A stretch of 34,259 bases of DNA from the NCBI GenBank assembly GCA_903918645.1, contig CAIXFH010000202.1, positions 1-34,259 of the forward strand, written 5' to 3'. The position numbers and the translations under genes are program-made. Below, piece after piece: positions 1 through 9,284 of the stretch. The stretch's first letter is position 1. Every line of letters begins with the position of its first letter. The notes beneath the pieces were generated by a model. The model was not told the DNA's origin and searched no databases. It saw nothing but the letters and a program-made list of their open reading frames with translations. This stretch comes from an uncultured Actinomycetes bacterium. Its GTDB lineage: Bacteria > Actinomycetota > Actinomycetes > S36-B12 > CAIYMF01.

Positions 1-342
1 GCAATCGCCCGAATACTCGCAGCGCCAAGCGAGATCCTCGACTACGGACGATCCGAACGAATAGTCCCACCCGGGCTACGACGACGAGTCACCAAACGCG
101 ACCACACCTGCATCGCACCCGGATGCGACAGACGAGGTAAACACACCCAAGCCCACCACGTCATCCACTGGGCCACAGGCGGTTTCACGTCACTAGACAA
201 CCTCGCACTCCTATGCGGACGACACCATTTCGCCGTCCACCACGAACACTGGGAGATCACCCCACGCCCCGGAGTACAACCACACGAACACGGCTACTGG
301 CAGATGCAACCACCCCAACCACCCACCTGGTTCGCGCGATAG
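1..342 (+). CDS. HNH endonuclease, DUF222/13E12-type, C-terminal part (5' cut by window edge)
   Basis: Reading frame 1 is open from the first base to a TAG at 340-342 (113 residues) and has no start inside the window, so only the C-terminal part is present. It contains a zinc-type pair (TCIAPGC), then AHHVIHW, then LDNLALLCGRHH and AVHHEHW. This is the HNH nuclease core with CxxxxC and CxxHH metal ligands seen at the end of actinobacterial DUF222/13E12-repeat proteins. Family members are multicopy genes with a presumed DNA-nicking role that is mostly untested. Codon choice is unlike the neighbours: many A-ending codons (CGA, CCA, ACA, GCA) and two ATA codons near the start, which would fit a mobile origin. 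Whether the missing N-terminal part is intact cannot be seen. Confidence 0.85.
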   Translation, partial: AIARILAAPSEILDYGRSERIVPPGLRRRVTKRDHTCIAPGCDRRGKHTQAHHVIHWATGGFTSLDNLALLCGRHHFAVHHEHWEITPRPGVQPHEHGYWQMQPPQPPTWFAR

Positions 343-375
343 ACCGACACCCAGCTGAGCCTCTTCACGGCCAAT

Positions 376-442
376 TCTCGCGCCAACCCTCGCGTCAATC
401 CTCGCGCCAATCCTCACTACGACTCGTACTTCAGCTCGTACT
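376..442. repeat. 12-bp-register degenerate tandem repeat overlapping the stop codon of the CheB/CheR fusion gene
   Basis: Three near-identical 12-bp units lie at 376-387, 388-399 and 400-411 (consensus CCTCGCGCCAAT). After a short break come two more related 12-mers at 419-430 and 431-442. On the minus strand 442-431 reads AGTACGAGCTGA, the last three codons plus the stop of the fusion gene, and the next 12-mer repeats its first eight bases (AGTACGAG). The stop codon therefore sits inside a tandem duplication. This fills most of the short convergent gap between the HNH fragment and the fusion gene. I see no clear terminator hairpin here. Confidence 0.7.
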
Positions 443-3400
443 TTCGACGTGATCGCGCAGCCATACCGTGAGTTCCTCGAGCGGCATGGGCCGAGCCCGC
501 AGGAACCCTTGGGTGGAGTCGACCTCGAGCCTTTGCGCCAGTTGTTCTTGTGCCAAACTCTCGACGCCCTCAAGCACCACCTCGGCTCCAAATGCCCTAG
601 CCATGCGCACTGCCGCATCGAGGAGATCCTGTCCGCGTGGCGATGTTTGCACACCGAGCAGGAGGCTTCGATCGATCTTGATCACATCGGGCTTGAGCTC
701 GCCTAGAAGTGCGAGGTTTGAGTACCCGACTCCGAAGTCGTCAATACTGAGTGAGGCGCCAAGCCGGCGGAGCAATGAGATCGTTTCGACTGCTCTGCTT
801 CCTTGCCGAAATAGCGAGGTCTCAGTGATTTCGATGGTCATCCTCGGATAGCCGCCTGCGGGCGGCTCCCACGCGGCAAGCCACTCGAATGTGTCGCGAT
901 CATTGAGTTCGTCTGCCGACAGGTTCACTGCAATTTGACGGCCGTCGAGAGCCATCTTCCCAGCGGTACTTTGTAGATCAGCGTCGATGAGTTCAAGGGC
1001 CAGCAAGCCGAGCGCCCTGATGCGTCCGGACGCGACGGCGATTTCCATGAACTCGCCAGCGGGGATCAAACGTTCCCGGTCCTGCTGACGTAGAAGGCAT
1101 TCCAGGGCTCGAACGGCACCGGTCTGCGCATCGAGAATTGGCTGATAGGCGATCGTAAAGTCACGGCCCCGGATGGCGTTGGAGAGTTGCAGCAGGCCAG
1201 CTGCGCGCCGTTCGGCTGCCTGGTTCATGGCCGGCTGGAAGTAGTCAATGCGATCCCCGCCGGCTCCCTTTGCGGCGTACATCGCGGTGTCGGCGGCGTG
1301 CAGCAAAGAATCAGGATCTGCGCCGTCCGTCGGTGCAAGTGCGACGCCGATCGAGCCCGACGTATAGAGCAGGGTGTCAGCGACGGCGATCGGATCGCGC
1401 AGCGCGACAAGCACTCGCTCGCTGATGACGCTCAGCCGGTCGAACTCCTCGATTCCGGTGACAAGAATCGCGAACTCGTCGCCGCCCATGCGCGCTACCG
1501 AATCGTCGCGGCGAGCGGAGTTCAGTAAGCGACGCGCCGTCTCGGCTAGTACTAAGTCGCCCACTTGGTGGCCGTAGCCATCGTTGATTTGCTTGAACCC
1601 GTCGAGGTCGATCCACAGCAGGGCGAATGAGATCCCGCTGCGCCGCAGACGGGCAAACTCGTCTGTCACCCGAGTGCGGAAGCGCGACCGAGTCATCAAA
1701 CCGGTCTCCCGATCAAAGGGGTCAGCCGCGATGTTTGCCGACGTGAACGTGCGAAGCCGATCAAAGTTGTGGATCGTGATGACGTGCGCCCCAGCGTGCC
1801 CTGACTCGGCAAGCACCGGCCTGGACTCAATCGTCACGAATTGGCGAGCGCCGTCCTTCCCGACGAGCACTCGCTGCATCACTCCCGTACCGATTTCGGT
1901 ATTTCGATCTGAGCTTGGCCCTAACCCACCGCCGATCGGCTCGCCAGGCACCAAGAGCGAGGCCGCGGGCATGCCGATGAGTTCGCCACCGAGGTGTCCA
2001 CTCATCGCAGAGATGGTCGAGTTGGCCGAGACGATCCGGCCGGAATCGTCAACCAAGACCGACCCGGTTACCTCACTTTCACGAAGCGCCACAAGTGTCG
2101 CCTCAAGGATCTGAGCCTGCTGCTGAGCAATCACCGCGTCGGTGATGTCCAACGACGCACCGACCTCGAATGAGGAATCGATCTCATCGGCTGGGAACTG
2201 CCGGATTTGCTCGCTGATCCAGCGCGCAGCTCCGTCGGGGCGGGTAATCCGATAGACCAAACTCCGATTGGTGCCGCTAGCAGCGTCGTGGGCGCTCACC
2301 CTTGCCTGGTCCTGTAGATGTACGCCTGAACGCAACAGACTTGGATCAGCCAGCACGCGCTCCCGGCTCAGACCCATGACTGACTCGATCATCGCATTCA
2401 CGAACGTGATGCTGCCGGTGCTGTCGCGCAGCCACATCACCTCCTGCAATGCGTCGGCCGAACGGGTGAGCAACCGCAGCGCCCTGCGGGCCTCGCGTTG
2501 GGCAGTCGTGAGTTCGGTGGCGTCAGTGATCACGATGATCGCTCCTCTGACCTCCCCGCGACTACCGAGATAGGGCTGGTACGCCACGATGAAATCGTTC
2601 GCACCGCCCGAGACAGTCGTCAATGAACTTGTGCGCTGAAGCAGGGCGGAGTTGAGAGACACTTCGAGGTCTGGAATCGGGATAACGGTCGGAATCGCGG
2701 TTACTGGACGCCCATAATCACTTGGTATTAGGGGGAATAGCCGAACAGCGAGCGGTGTGAAGCGAGCTATCCGGAGTTCGGTATCGACCAGTACCATCCC
2801 GCTGGTCAACGACGCTTCAAGATTCTCGAGGTCGGTCGTGGACTGGGTGAGCGAATCGCTTCTTTCCTGGAGTTCTGCGTTGGTTACCTCGAGTTCCTCG
2901 TTGGTGACTTCGAGTTCCTCGTTTGCCGCCTGCAATTCCTCGGCGGCCGCCTGCAATTCCTCGGTAGAGGCCTGCAGTTCTTCGTTAAGCGCCTGCAGTT
3001 CCTCGTTCGATGCGCCTAGCTCCTCGATCGTGGCCTGAAGAGTGAAACGAGTTGACTCCAACTCAGACTCGACAATCGCTGCGGGCCGATCCGGACCAGG
3101 CGAGACCTCGCTGGCGCTGAGGTCTTCGTCGATCGCGTAGAAGCTCACTGTCGACAGGCCAGTGTTATCCGGTGATAGCGCGCGAATACTGATTCGCACG
3201 GCCCCATTCGGACCCGCGACGTCCCGTTCGATGGTTGAGCCGCCGCGTGCCTGCACCAGTAGGTCGCGGACGATTGGCCGCAAACCCTCACGCAAGAGCC
3301 CAAGCACGCTGCGACTGGGTTGCCCCTCGGCTACCCAGCACCAGGGCGATACGTCGCCAACTACCTCTACCACCTGCTGGTCCTGATCTATCACGAGCGA

Positions 3401-5044
3401 TGGTGGTGCGAATCGACGGACGAGTGCCTCGCGCAGTGCAGTGCGCTGCCCGAGCAACGCGGTGGTCTCCGCGCTTTGGGGTAGTGGGGGCGCACTGCTC
3501 CAGGGCACTGCGAAAATGGGTTTGGCCGCCCCGGCGCGTCGCCGGTAAATCCGATGTTTGGTGTCGACCGAGTCGAATAGGTCAGCGCCGTCGATTATCC
3601 GTTCGGAGGTACCGAGCATGAGGAGCCCACCGGGTGCCATCGACTGGTGGCAATGCGCGATGACGGTTGACTGCAATTCTGGACGGAAATAGATCAGCAG
3701 GTTGCGCAGGGTGATCAGGTGGATTCTTGGAAAACCCGGGTCGGCGATGATGTTGTGTCGTGCGAAGACAACCGTCTCGCGCAGTTCCTGCGATATCTCC
3801 CATCCGTGTGGTACCTCGTGCATCCAGCGCTCGCGCAGAGCGTCTGGGATTGCTGTGACAACCTCATCTCGGTAGACACCTTGCCGCGCGATCTCGAGAG
3901 CGTGTTCGGAGATGTCAGTGGCAAAGACCTTGAGCCGCTGCGCCAGCTGTGCAGGATTCCCCATCAACTCGGCAGCGAGCATGGCAGCGGTGTACGCCTC
4001 CTCACCCGTCGCGCAGCCTGGTACCCAGATGCGAAGTTGGCCTAGTGGGTCAACCCCGGAAATCAGTTCCGTTAGTGGCTCTCGCAGCGCCTGCCATGCG
4101 TGCGGGTCACGGAAGAACGACGTGACCTCGATCTCCATCGCGCGAACTACAGCTTGGGCCTCGGCGGCATCCTGGTTGAGCAAGTTGAGATAGGCGAATA
4201 GGTCTTTGGAACCAGTGATTGCAAGCCGTCTCTCCAACTGTCGGCGCAGGGTGGATTCCTTGTAGCCGCTAAAGTCCAGTCCAGTCTTCGCGCGGACGGT
4301 GCTCAGAATGCCGCTGAGTAAGTCTTCGGTCGAGAGGCTGCTCGGGTCTGTAAAAGATCGCGATGTCGGCTCTGCGGGTGCGGCTGGGGCGGCCGCGCCA
4401 ACCCGCATCAGCGCCGCGCCGATCTCGCTGGGCGGCAAAACCAAGTCAACGGCCGCTGAGCCGATGGCAGATTCGGGCATCCCGGCAAACCTTGCGCTGC
4501 TTGGTTCTTGTGCGATCGTCAGCCCTCCGGCGCTGCGGATTGCGATGACTCCTTGAGCGCCGTCATTCCCAGTTCCGGAAAGGACGATCCCAACCGATCG
4601 GTCACCCCATGAGTCGGCCATCGATCGGAACAGGACATCGGCTCGAGGAGTAGGTCCAATCCCTGACGTGGCGGCGTCGAGCTTGACCGTGTTTCCAAGA
4701 ATGCGGACATCGTGATCCGGTGGCGCAACATAGATCACGCGAGGTTCGAGGTGCTGTCCGTCGGCGGCGAGCAGGACCTCGAGCGGGGTCTCGCGGGCCA
4801 GCAGCTCAACCAGTGCACTCGGGTGGTGTGGATCGCTGTGCTGGGCGATGACGTACGTCAATGGAGGTTCGGGGTCAAGGCACCTCAGCAACTCATCGAG
4901 TGCCTCAAGCCCGCCGGCGGAGCTCGCAATTCCCACGACTCGTACCGGTTCGCCGAGCGGCTCCAGTAGCGCACCCGATGGGTCGCTGCCAAGGTCGTTG
5001 GCAGCGACCTCGTCAGGTCCCTGGGTTACCTCGGACTTACCCAT
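431..5044 (-). CDS. CheB-CheR-PAS-GGDEF-EAL fusion signalling protein
   Basis: The protein is 1537 residues. In order: a CheB methylesterase domain (about 35-215) with the expected Ser in SSAGG at 41-45, His69 and Asp161 in GTGNDG; a CheR methyltransferase (about 235-500) with SAM motif GCATGEE at 343-349 and NLLIYF at 448-453; a linker; a coiled coil of EELQA-type heptads (about 660-740); PAS-like segments (about 740-850, 860-975 and 985-1100); GGDEF at 1187-1191 preceded by an RxxD inhibitory site (1178-1181); and an EAL domain (about 1290-1535). The EAL signature reads ECL at 1315-1317, but VNLS, EITET, DDFGVG, KID and LEG are present, so hydrolysis of c-di-GMP is still plausible. There is no receiver domain and no membrane segment. 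The ATG at 5044 has GGAG about 10 nt upstream. No chemoreceptor or CheA gene is nearby, so what the methylation modules act on is unknown. Confidence 0.95.
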   Translation of the reverse strand: MGKSEVTQGPDEVAANDLGSDPSGALLEPLGEPVRVVGIASSAGGLEALDELLRCLDPEPPLTYVIAQHSDPHHPSALVELLARETPLEVLLAADGQHLEPRVIYVAPPDHDVRILGNTVKLDAATSGIGPTPRADVLFRSMADSWGDRSVGIVLSGTGNDGAQGVIAIRSAGGLTIAQEPSSARFAGMPESAIGSAAVDLVLPPSEIGAALMRVGAAAPAAPAEPTSRSFTDPSSLSTEDLLSGILSTVRAKTGLDFSGYKESTLRRQLERRLAITGSKDLFAYLNLLNQDAAEAQAVVRAMEIEVTSFFRDPHAWQALREPLTELISGVDPLGQLRIWVPGCATGEEAYTAAMLAAELMGNPAQLAQRLKVFATDISEHALEIARQGVYRDEVVTAIPDALRERWMHEVPHGWEISQELRETVVFARHNIIADPGFPRIHLITLRNLLIYFRPELQSTVIAHCHQSMAPGGLLMLGTSERIIDGADLFDSVDTKHRIYRRRAGAAKPIFAVPWSSAPPLPQSAETTALLGQRTALREALVRRFAPPSLVIDQDQQVVEVVGDVSPWCWVAEGQPSRSVLGLLREGLRPIVRDLLVQARGGSTIERDVAGPNGAVRISIRALSPDNTGLSTVSFYAIDEDLSASEVSPGPDRPAAIVESELESTRFTLQATIEELGASNEELQALNEELQASTEELQAAAEELQAANEELEVTNEELEVTNAELQERSDSLTQSTTDLENLEASLTSGMVLVDTELRIARFTPLAVRLFPLIPSDYGRPVTAIPTVIPIPDLEVSLNSALLQRTSSLTTVSGGANDFIVAYQPYLGSRGEVRGAIIVITDATELTTAQREARRALRLLTRSADALQEVMWLRDSTGSITFVNAMIESVMGLSRERVLADPSLLRSGVHLQDQARVSAHDAASGTNRSLVYRITRPDGAARWISEQIRQFPADEIDSSFEVGASLDITDAVIAQQQAQILEATLVALRESEVTGSVLVDDSGRIVSANSTISAMSGHLGGELIGMPAASLLVPGEPIGGGLGPSSDRNTEIGTGVMQRVLVGKDGARQFVTIESRPVLAESGHAGAHVITIHNFDRLRTFTSANIAADPFDRETGLMTRSRFRTRVTDEFARLRRSGISFALLWIDLDGFKQINDGYGHQVGDLVLAETARRLLNSARRDDSVARMGGDEFAILVTGIEEFDRLSVISERVLVALRDPIAVADTLLYTSGSIGVALAPTDGADPDSLLHAADTAMYAAKGAGGDRIDYFQPAMNQAAERRAAGLLQLSNAIRGRDFTIAYQPILDAQTGAVRALECLLRQQDRERLIPAGEFMEIAVASGRIRALGLLALELIDADLQSTAGKMALDGRQIAVNLSADELNDRDTFEWLAAWEPPAGGYPRMTIEITETSLFRQGSRAVETISLLRRLGASLSIDDFGVGYSNLALLGELKPDVIKIDRSLLLGVQTSPRGQDLLDAAVRMARAFGAEVVLEGVESLAQEQLAQRLEVDSTQGFLRARPMPLEELTVWLRDHVESTS

Positions 5045-5125
5045 CTACGACTCTCCAAGACCGCTCATGTCCTGGGGGGTAAGACGATTCCGAGTGTTAC
5101 TCACTGGCTGGTGATTCAACTATCT

Positions 5126-5193
5126 GTGTTCTGACTTCTGGCGTGTTCTGACTTCTGGCGTGTTCCGACTTCTGGCGTGTTCCGACGTCTAGC
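5126..5193. repeat. Four tandem 17-bp repeats upstream of the CheB/CheR fusion gene
   Basis: Units lie at 5126-5142, 5143-5159, 5160-5176 and 5177-5193. The first two are identical (GTGTTCTGACTTCTGGC), the third has one T-to-C change, and the fourth is more diverged. They sit in the 289-bp gap between cbbS and the fusion gene, which share a strand. The rest of that gap (5045-5333) holds a small TCCTGC-TGT-GCAGGA hairpin at 5271-5285 and nothing else I can name. The repeat lies 80-150 bp before the fusion start, so it may be in its 5' leader or promoter region. Confidence 0.85.
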
Positions 5194-5333
5194 ACGTAAC
5201 CGACGCGCTGCATAGTGGCCACGCTTGTCACGTTACCGGCCCCCCTGCGCGCTCGCTGAGAGTTCGGCAGTCCTGCTGTGCAGGATGCGGCATTCGTCCG
5301 AAATCGGCAACTGCCGCAACGGATTACCGGCTT

Positions 5334-5684
5334 CTATACCACGCCGCGATGCACGACTATCGCCAATCCCTGGGTCTGCCTCTTGGCGTCATATCCGATC
5401 AGGCGCACGTGATCGGATGGATGCGCTGAGTGGCAAAGCTCGACCTCGCTCAGCACGGCCGCGGCGTCGGTCTCACCGAAGAGCGGCAGCTTCCACATGT
5501 ACCAGTAAGTGTCTGCGGCTCGTGATGGCTCGACGTGCTCGATGCCGCAGGCCCAGCCTTTGGCGATCATGTATTCGACTTGGCGCTTGACTTGCTCAGT
5601 CGTGAGTGGAGGAAGGTAGGAGAACGTTCCGAACTTGCGTGCCGCCGGGTCGTCGCGGCGTGACGGGAAATCCTGGATGGTCAT
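5334..5684 (-). CDS. cbbS: Ribulose-1,5-bisphosphate carboxylase small subunit
   Basis: 116 residues, the length of bacterial form I small subunits. Recognisable blocks are FSYLPPLTTEQVKRQVEYMI near the N-terminus, the GWACGIEHVEP turn, YWYMWKLPLFG in the middle, and VRLIGYDAKRQTQ plus IVVHR at the end. The beta-A/beta-B loop is short, as in proteobacterial-type subunits. It would cap the L8 core to give an L8S8 enzyme in the cytoplasm. It is the last gene of the cbb operon. A GGAG lies about 8 nt before the ATG. Unusually, 160 bp with a nested tandem repeat separate it from cbbL, whereas the other operon genes are packed tightly. Confidence 0.96.
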   Translation of the reverse strand: MTIQDFPSRRDDPAARKFGTFSYLPPLTTEQVKRQVEYMIAKGWACGIEHVEPSRAADTYWYMWKLPLFGETDAAAVLSEVELCHSAHPSDHVRLIGYDAKRQTQGLAIVVHRGVV

Positions 5685-5707
5685 GTCAATGCTCCGATTC
5701 GCGTGGA

Positions 5708-5821
5708 GTGCCGATATCTCGGTCGTGGGGTCGTGGGGTCGTGGGGTCGTGGGGTGCGGATATCTCGGTCGTGGGGTCGTGGGGTCGTGGGGTGCGCATA
5801 TCTCGGTCGTGGGGTCGTGGG
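5708..5821. repeat. Nested tandem repeat between cbbL and cbbS (octamer in 4, 3 and 2 copies)
   Basis: Three large units start with GTGCSSATATCTC and continue with copies of the octamer GGTCGTGG. Unit A (5708-5753, 46 bp) has four octamers, unit B (5754-5791, 38 bp) has three and unit C (5792-5821, 30 bp) has two, so unit lengths fall by exactly 8 bp. On the transcribed strand the order from cbbL to cbbS is 2, 3, 4. The array fills most of the 160-bp cbbL-cbbS spacer and would be copied into the polycistronic mRNA. Confidence 0.92.
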
Positions 5822-5844
5822 CGCGGGAGTTCCGCGCTGCGCAC

Positions 5845-7272
5845 CTAATTGGTGTCGAGTTTGTCGACGACGTCGTACTCGAACTTGACCTCTTTCCAGG
5901 TCTCCATTGCGATCGCCAACTCTGGGCTGTGCGCAGCGGCCTCGCTGAGTACTGAGCGGGCTTCCTGCTCGATCGCTACACCCTCGTTCCGCGCGCGAAC
6001 ACTGGCCTCAAGCGCTACTCGGTTGGCGGTTGCACCTGCCGCATTGCCCCATGGGTGTCCAAGTGTTCCGCCACCGAACTGCAGTACCGAGTCGTCGCCA
6101 AAGATCGAGACGAGTGCGGGGATGTGCCATACGTGGATACCTCCGGAGGCGACCGGGAAGACGCCGGGCATGTGTCCGAAGTCTTGGTCGAAGAAGATGC
6201 CGCGGCTGCGGTCCTCTGGGATGTATGACTCGCGCATGAGGTCAATCCAGCCCAGTGTTGCTTGCCGATCACCTTCGAGCTTTCCGACGACCGTGCCCGA
6301 GTGCAGATGATCTCCGCCTGATAGGCGAAGGCACTTGGTCAGTACCCGAAAGTGGATGCCGTGGTAGGGGTTTCGGTCGAGCACTGCATGCATCGCGCGG
6401 TGAATATGAAGCAGCATCCCATTCTTGCGGCACCAGTTTGCAAGTGAGGTATTGGCCGAGAATCCTGCGGTTAGGTAGTCGTGCATGATGATTCGCATGC
6501 CGAGTTCTTTGGCGAACTCCGCGCGTTCGAACATGTCCTCCACGGTCCCTGACGTCACGTTGAGGTAGTGCCCCTTGCGTTCTCCAGTCTCGGCTTCAGC
6601 GTCCTTGACGGCCTGCGCCACGTTCTCGAATCGGTCGCGCCACCGCATGAATGGCTGCGAGTTGATGTTCTCGTCGTCCTTGGTGAAGTCGAGGCCACCG
6701 CGCAAGCATTCGTAGACTGCGCGACCGTAGTTCTTGGCAGACAGACCGAGTTTGGGCTTGATCGTGCAGCCCAGCATCGGGCGTCCGTACTTGTCCATCC
6801 GGTCACGCTCAACCACGATGCCGTTTGGCGGGCCACCGCAGCCGAGGACAAAGGCCAGCGGAAAGCGAATGTCTTCGAGGCGCAATGACCGGATTGCCTT
6901 GAAACCGAAGACGTTTCCGACTAGTGACGTAAGCACGTTCACGACCGAGCCCTCTTCGAAAAGGTCTAGCGGGTACGCGACGAAAGCGTAGAAGGCGGTG
7001 GGGTCGCCGGGTACGTCCTCGATCCGGTAGGCCCGACCCTTGTAATGGTCGAGGTCGGTCAGCAGGTCGGTCCACACTGTGGTCCACGTGCCAGTCGAAC
7101 TCTCCGCGGCGACAGCAGCAGCTGCTTCCTGACGGGGCACTCCTTGCTGCGCAACGATTTTGAAGCAGGCGAGCAGATCGGTGTCCTTGGGCTGGTATGA
7201 GGGATCCCAATAGGTAATTGCGTAGTCCTGCACGCCTGCTGAGTAGGCCTGAGGTGCGGTGGTGATTGTCAT
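5845..7272 (-). CDS. cbbL: Ribulose-1,5-bisphosphate carboxylase/oxygenase large subunit, form I
   Basis: 475 residues from the chosen start. It fixes CO2 onto ribulose-1,5-bisphosphate. All key sites are visible: KPKLG at 172-176, the carbamylated Lys and metal ligands in [13 protein letters not shown] (K198, D200, E201), H291, H324 and loop 6 with K331 in [11 protein letters not shown]. The C-terminus ([19 protein letters not shown]) and the early [19 protein letters not shown] block resemble green-like form IA and actinobacterial relatives more than red-type IC/ID. This is not a form IV RuBisCO-like protein. A GTG at 7296 would overlap the cbbA stop. I chose the ATG at 7272 because AGGAGA sits about 8 nt before it and the family N-terminus begins there. 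Confidence 0.97.
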   Translation of the reverse strand: MTITTAPQAYSAGVQDYAITYWDPSYQPKDTDLLACFKIVAQQGVPRQEAAAAVAAESSTGTWTTVWTDLLTDLDHYKGRAYRIEDVPGDPTAFYAFVAYPLDLFEEGSVVNVLTSLVGNVFGFKAIRSLRLEDIRFPLAFVLGCGGPPNGIVVERDRMDKYGRPMLGCTIKPKLGLSAKNYGRAVYECLRGGLDFTKDDENINSQPFMRWRDRFENVAQAVKDAEAETGERKGHYLNVTSGTVEDMFERAEFAKELGMRIIMHDYLTAGFSANTSLANWCRKNGMLLHIHRAMHAVLDRNPYHGIHFRVLTKCLRLSGGDHLHSGTVVGKLEGDRQATLGWIDLMRESYIPEDRSRGIFFDQDFGHMPGVFPVASGGIHVWHIPALVSIFGDDSVLQFGGGTLGHPWGNAAGATANRVALEASVRARNEGVAIEQEARSVLSEAAAHSPELAIAMETWKEVKFEYDVVDKLDTN

Positions 7273-7292
7273 CGCTGCTTCTCCTGTCGTGG

Positions 7293-8363
7293 TCACGATG
7301 CGGTGACGCGCTGGTCGAGACTGCCGTTGCGGTATCGCAACGCCATGTCGGCGAGTGGGATCGGGGTGATACGTGATGCGTTACCGGCGGACCCGAACTG
7401 TTCGAACCGTGAGCGACACAGTTGGGTCATCGCGTCCATCGCGGGGATCATGAACTTTCGTGGGTCGAACTCAGCGTGGTTGGTCACTGCCACCTTGCGT
7501 ATGGCTGCTGCCATGGCCAGCCGACAGTCGGTGTCGATGTTGACCTTTCGCACGCCGTGCCGAATTCCCTCTTGTATTTCTTCAACGGGTACGCCCCAGG
7601 TCTGCGGCATCTCGCCACCGAATTGGTTGAAGATCTCCTGCAGCTCCTGCGGAACCGATGAAGACCCGTGCATGACGAGGTGCAGATCGGGTAGACGGTT
7701 ATGGATCTCCTTGACGACCGACATCGCTAGCACATCGCTGTCGGGCTTTCGACTGAACTTGTAGGCGCCGTGCGATGTGCCCATAGCAATCGCGAGTGCA
7801 TCGACCTGCGTGCGCTGAACGAAGTCCACCGCCTGATCGGGGTCGGTGAGCAACTGGTTGTGCTCCATCTTCCCTACGGCACCATGGCCATCCTCTTGCT
7901 CACCCTCACCGGTGTCGAGGCGCCCTAGGACACCGAGCTCACCTTCGATCGAAGCTCCCACTCCGTGCGCCTTCTCGCGCACGGCGGTGGTGAGTGCCAC
8001 GTTGTAGTCGTAGCTCGACGGGGTCTTGGCGTCCTCTTCGAGTGACCCGTCCATCATCACGCTGGTGTAGCCCTGATCAATCGCCGAGCCACAGGTGGCC
8101 GCGCTATTGCCGTGGTCTTGGTGAAGGCAGATTGGAATCTTGGGAAACATCTCTTCGGCCCCATCGACCAGAGCACGCACCATTGCGTCACCTGCATAAG
8201 ACCTTGCTCCGCGACTCACCTGCAAGATCACAGGTGAGTCAACGGCCTGTGCCGCGCGCATGATCGCGATCACCTGTTCCATGTTGTTCACGTTGAACGC
8301 TGGAAGTCCGTAACTGAACTCGGCAGCATGATCGAGCAACTGACGGAGGGTAATGCGAGTCAT
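7293..8363 (-). CDS. cbbA: Class II fructose-1,6-bisphosphate aldolase (Calvin-cycle subtype)
   Basis: 356 residues, zinc-dependent. It condenses glyceraldehyde-3-phosphate and dihydroxyacetone phosphate, and in the Calvin cycle probably also makes sedoheptulose bisphosphate. Visible features are the N-terminal [10 protein letters not shown] block, the metal/catalytic HQDHG at 81-85, the acidic [10 protein letters not shown] strand, [17 protein letters not shown] and [10 protein letters not shown]. The length and the C-terminal extension match the operon-borne cbbA/Fba subtype rather than the shorter KbaY/GatY type also found here at 18903. AGGAGA precedes the ATG. Its stop lies 20 bp before the cbbL start, so the two are probably co-translated. 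Confidence 0.96.
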   Translation of the reverse strand: MTRITLRQLLDHAAEFSYGLPAFNVNNMEQVIAIMRAAQAVDSPVILQVSRGARSYAGDAMVRALVDGAEEMFPKIPICLHQDHGNSAATCGSAIDQGYTSVMMDGSLEEDAKTPSSYDYNVALTTAVREKAHGVGASIEGELGVLGRLDTGEGEQEDGHGAVGKMEHNQLLTDPDQAVDFVQRTQVDALAIAMGTSHGAYKFSRKPDSDVLAMSVVKEIHNRLPDLHLVMHGSSSVPQELQEIFNQFGGEMPQTWGVPVEEIQEGIRHGVRKVNIDTDCRLAMAAAIRKVAVTNHAEFDPRKFMIPAMDAMTQLCRSRFEQFGSAGNASRITPIPLADMALRYRNGSLDQRVTAS

Positions 8364-8397
8364 GATGTTCTCCTGTTCAACCGCGATTCGCAGAGCA

Positions 8398-9273
8398 TCA
8401 GTGGGCCCTGCGCTTGTTCTCGAGGATGCGTTCGATGAGTGGTGTCAAAATGAGTTGCATTGCTATGTCGAGCTTGCCGCCAGGGATCACGATTGAGTTC
8501 GCGCGCGACATGAAGCTGTCGTGAATCATCGAGAGCAGGTACGGGAAGTCGATGCCCCGTGGGTTGCGGAAGCGAATGACGACCATTGATTCATCCGGCG
8601 TGGGAATCGTTCGCGAGATGAACGGATTGGATGTGTCGACCATCGGCACCCGCTGGAAGTTCACGTCCGTCTTGGTGAACTGCGGAACGATGGTCTGCAC
8701 GTAATCGGGCATGCGACGAAGGATCGTGTCGGTGATTGCCTCCTCGGAGTGGCCCCTGCTTCGCTTGTCGCGGTGCAACTTTTGGATCCACTCGAGGTTG
8801 ATCACTGGTACCACGCCGATCTTGAGATCGCCGTATTGCGCTAGGTCGGTGGTCTCGTTCACCACAGCTCCGTGCAAGCCTTCGTAGAAGAGCAGGTCGG
8901 ATTCAGGGTCGAGTGGACGCCAGTCGGTGAAGGTACCCGGTGGCCGTCCGTAGAGCTTGGCCTCGAGTTCGTCGTGCACGTAGTTACGCGTTCGTCCGGT
9001 ACCCGTTTGCGAGAAGTCGGCGAAGACTGCCGCGAGATCATCTAGCAGGTTCGCTGCTGGGCTGAAGTGGCTGAAGTGGTTGTCTCCCTTGGCCCCTGCC
9101 TCGGCGAGGGCAACCTTCATCCCTTCGCGGTCGTAGCGATGGAATGCATCGCCCTCGATATAGGCGGCAAGCACGCCTTCGCGCCGGAAGATTTGATCGA
9201 AGGTGTTCTTGACTGTCGTCGTGCCAGCTCCACTCGAGCCAGTGACGACGATGACGGGGTTCCTTGCAGACAT
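8398..9273 (-). CDS. cbbP: Phosphoribulokinase
   Basis: 291 residues, the size of bacterial (proteobacterial-type) phosphoribulokinases. It phosphorylates ribulose-5-phosphate to the RuBisCO substrate, a step unique to the Calvin cycle. The P-loop GSSGAGTT is at 12-19, followed by the [11 protein letters not shown] stretch, then FYEGLHGA and the [12 protein letters not shown] basic segment typical of the family. AGGAG lies 8-9 nt before the ATG. It starts 11 bp after cbbF and is followed 34 bp later by cbbA. I do not see the two-cysteine light-regulation region of plant enzymes, as expected for this class. Confidence 0.96.
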   Translation of the reverse strand: MSARNPVIVVTGSSGAGTTTVKNTFDQIFRREGVLAAYIEGDAFHRYDREGMKVALAEAGAKGDNHFSHFSPAANLLDDLAAVFADFSQTGTGRTRNYVHDELEAKLYGRPPGTFTDWRPLDPESDLLFYEGLHGAVVNETTDLAQYGDLKIGVVPVINLEWIQKLHRDKRSRGHSEEAITDTILRRMPDYVQTIVPQFTKTDVNFQRVPMVDTSNPFISRTIPTPDESMVVIRFRNPRGIDFPYLLSMIHDSFMSRANSIVIPGGKLDIAMQLILTPLIERILENKRRAH

Positions 9274-9284
9274 TTCACGGCTCC

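Noticed and set aside
5126-5193. Repeats here and at 5708 and 22289 as CRISPR arrays
   Set aside because: The copies are directly adjacent with no variable spacers, the units are only 8-17 bp (or nested 30-46 bp), and no cas gene is present.
5271-5285. Hairpin after cbbS as a minus-strand terminator
   Set aside because: The stem is only 6 bp with a 3-base loop and no T-run follows on the minus strand; I only mention it.
5845-7272. RuBisCO-like protein (form IV) or red-type form IC
   Set aside because: All catalytic residues and a small subunit are present, ruling out form IV; the C-terminus and internal blocks resemble green-like enzymes. Subtype should still be confirmed by phylogeny.
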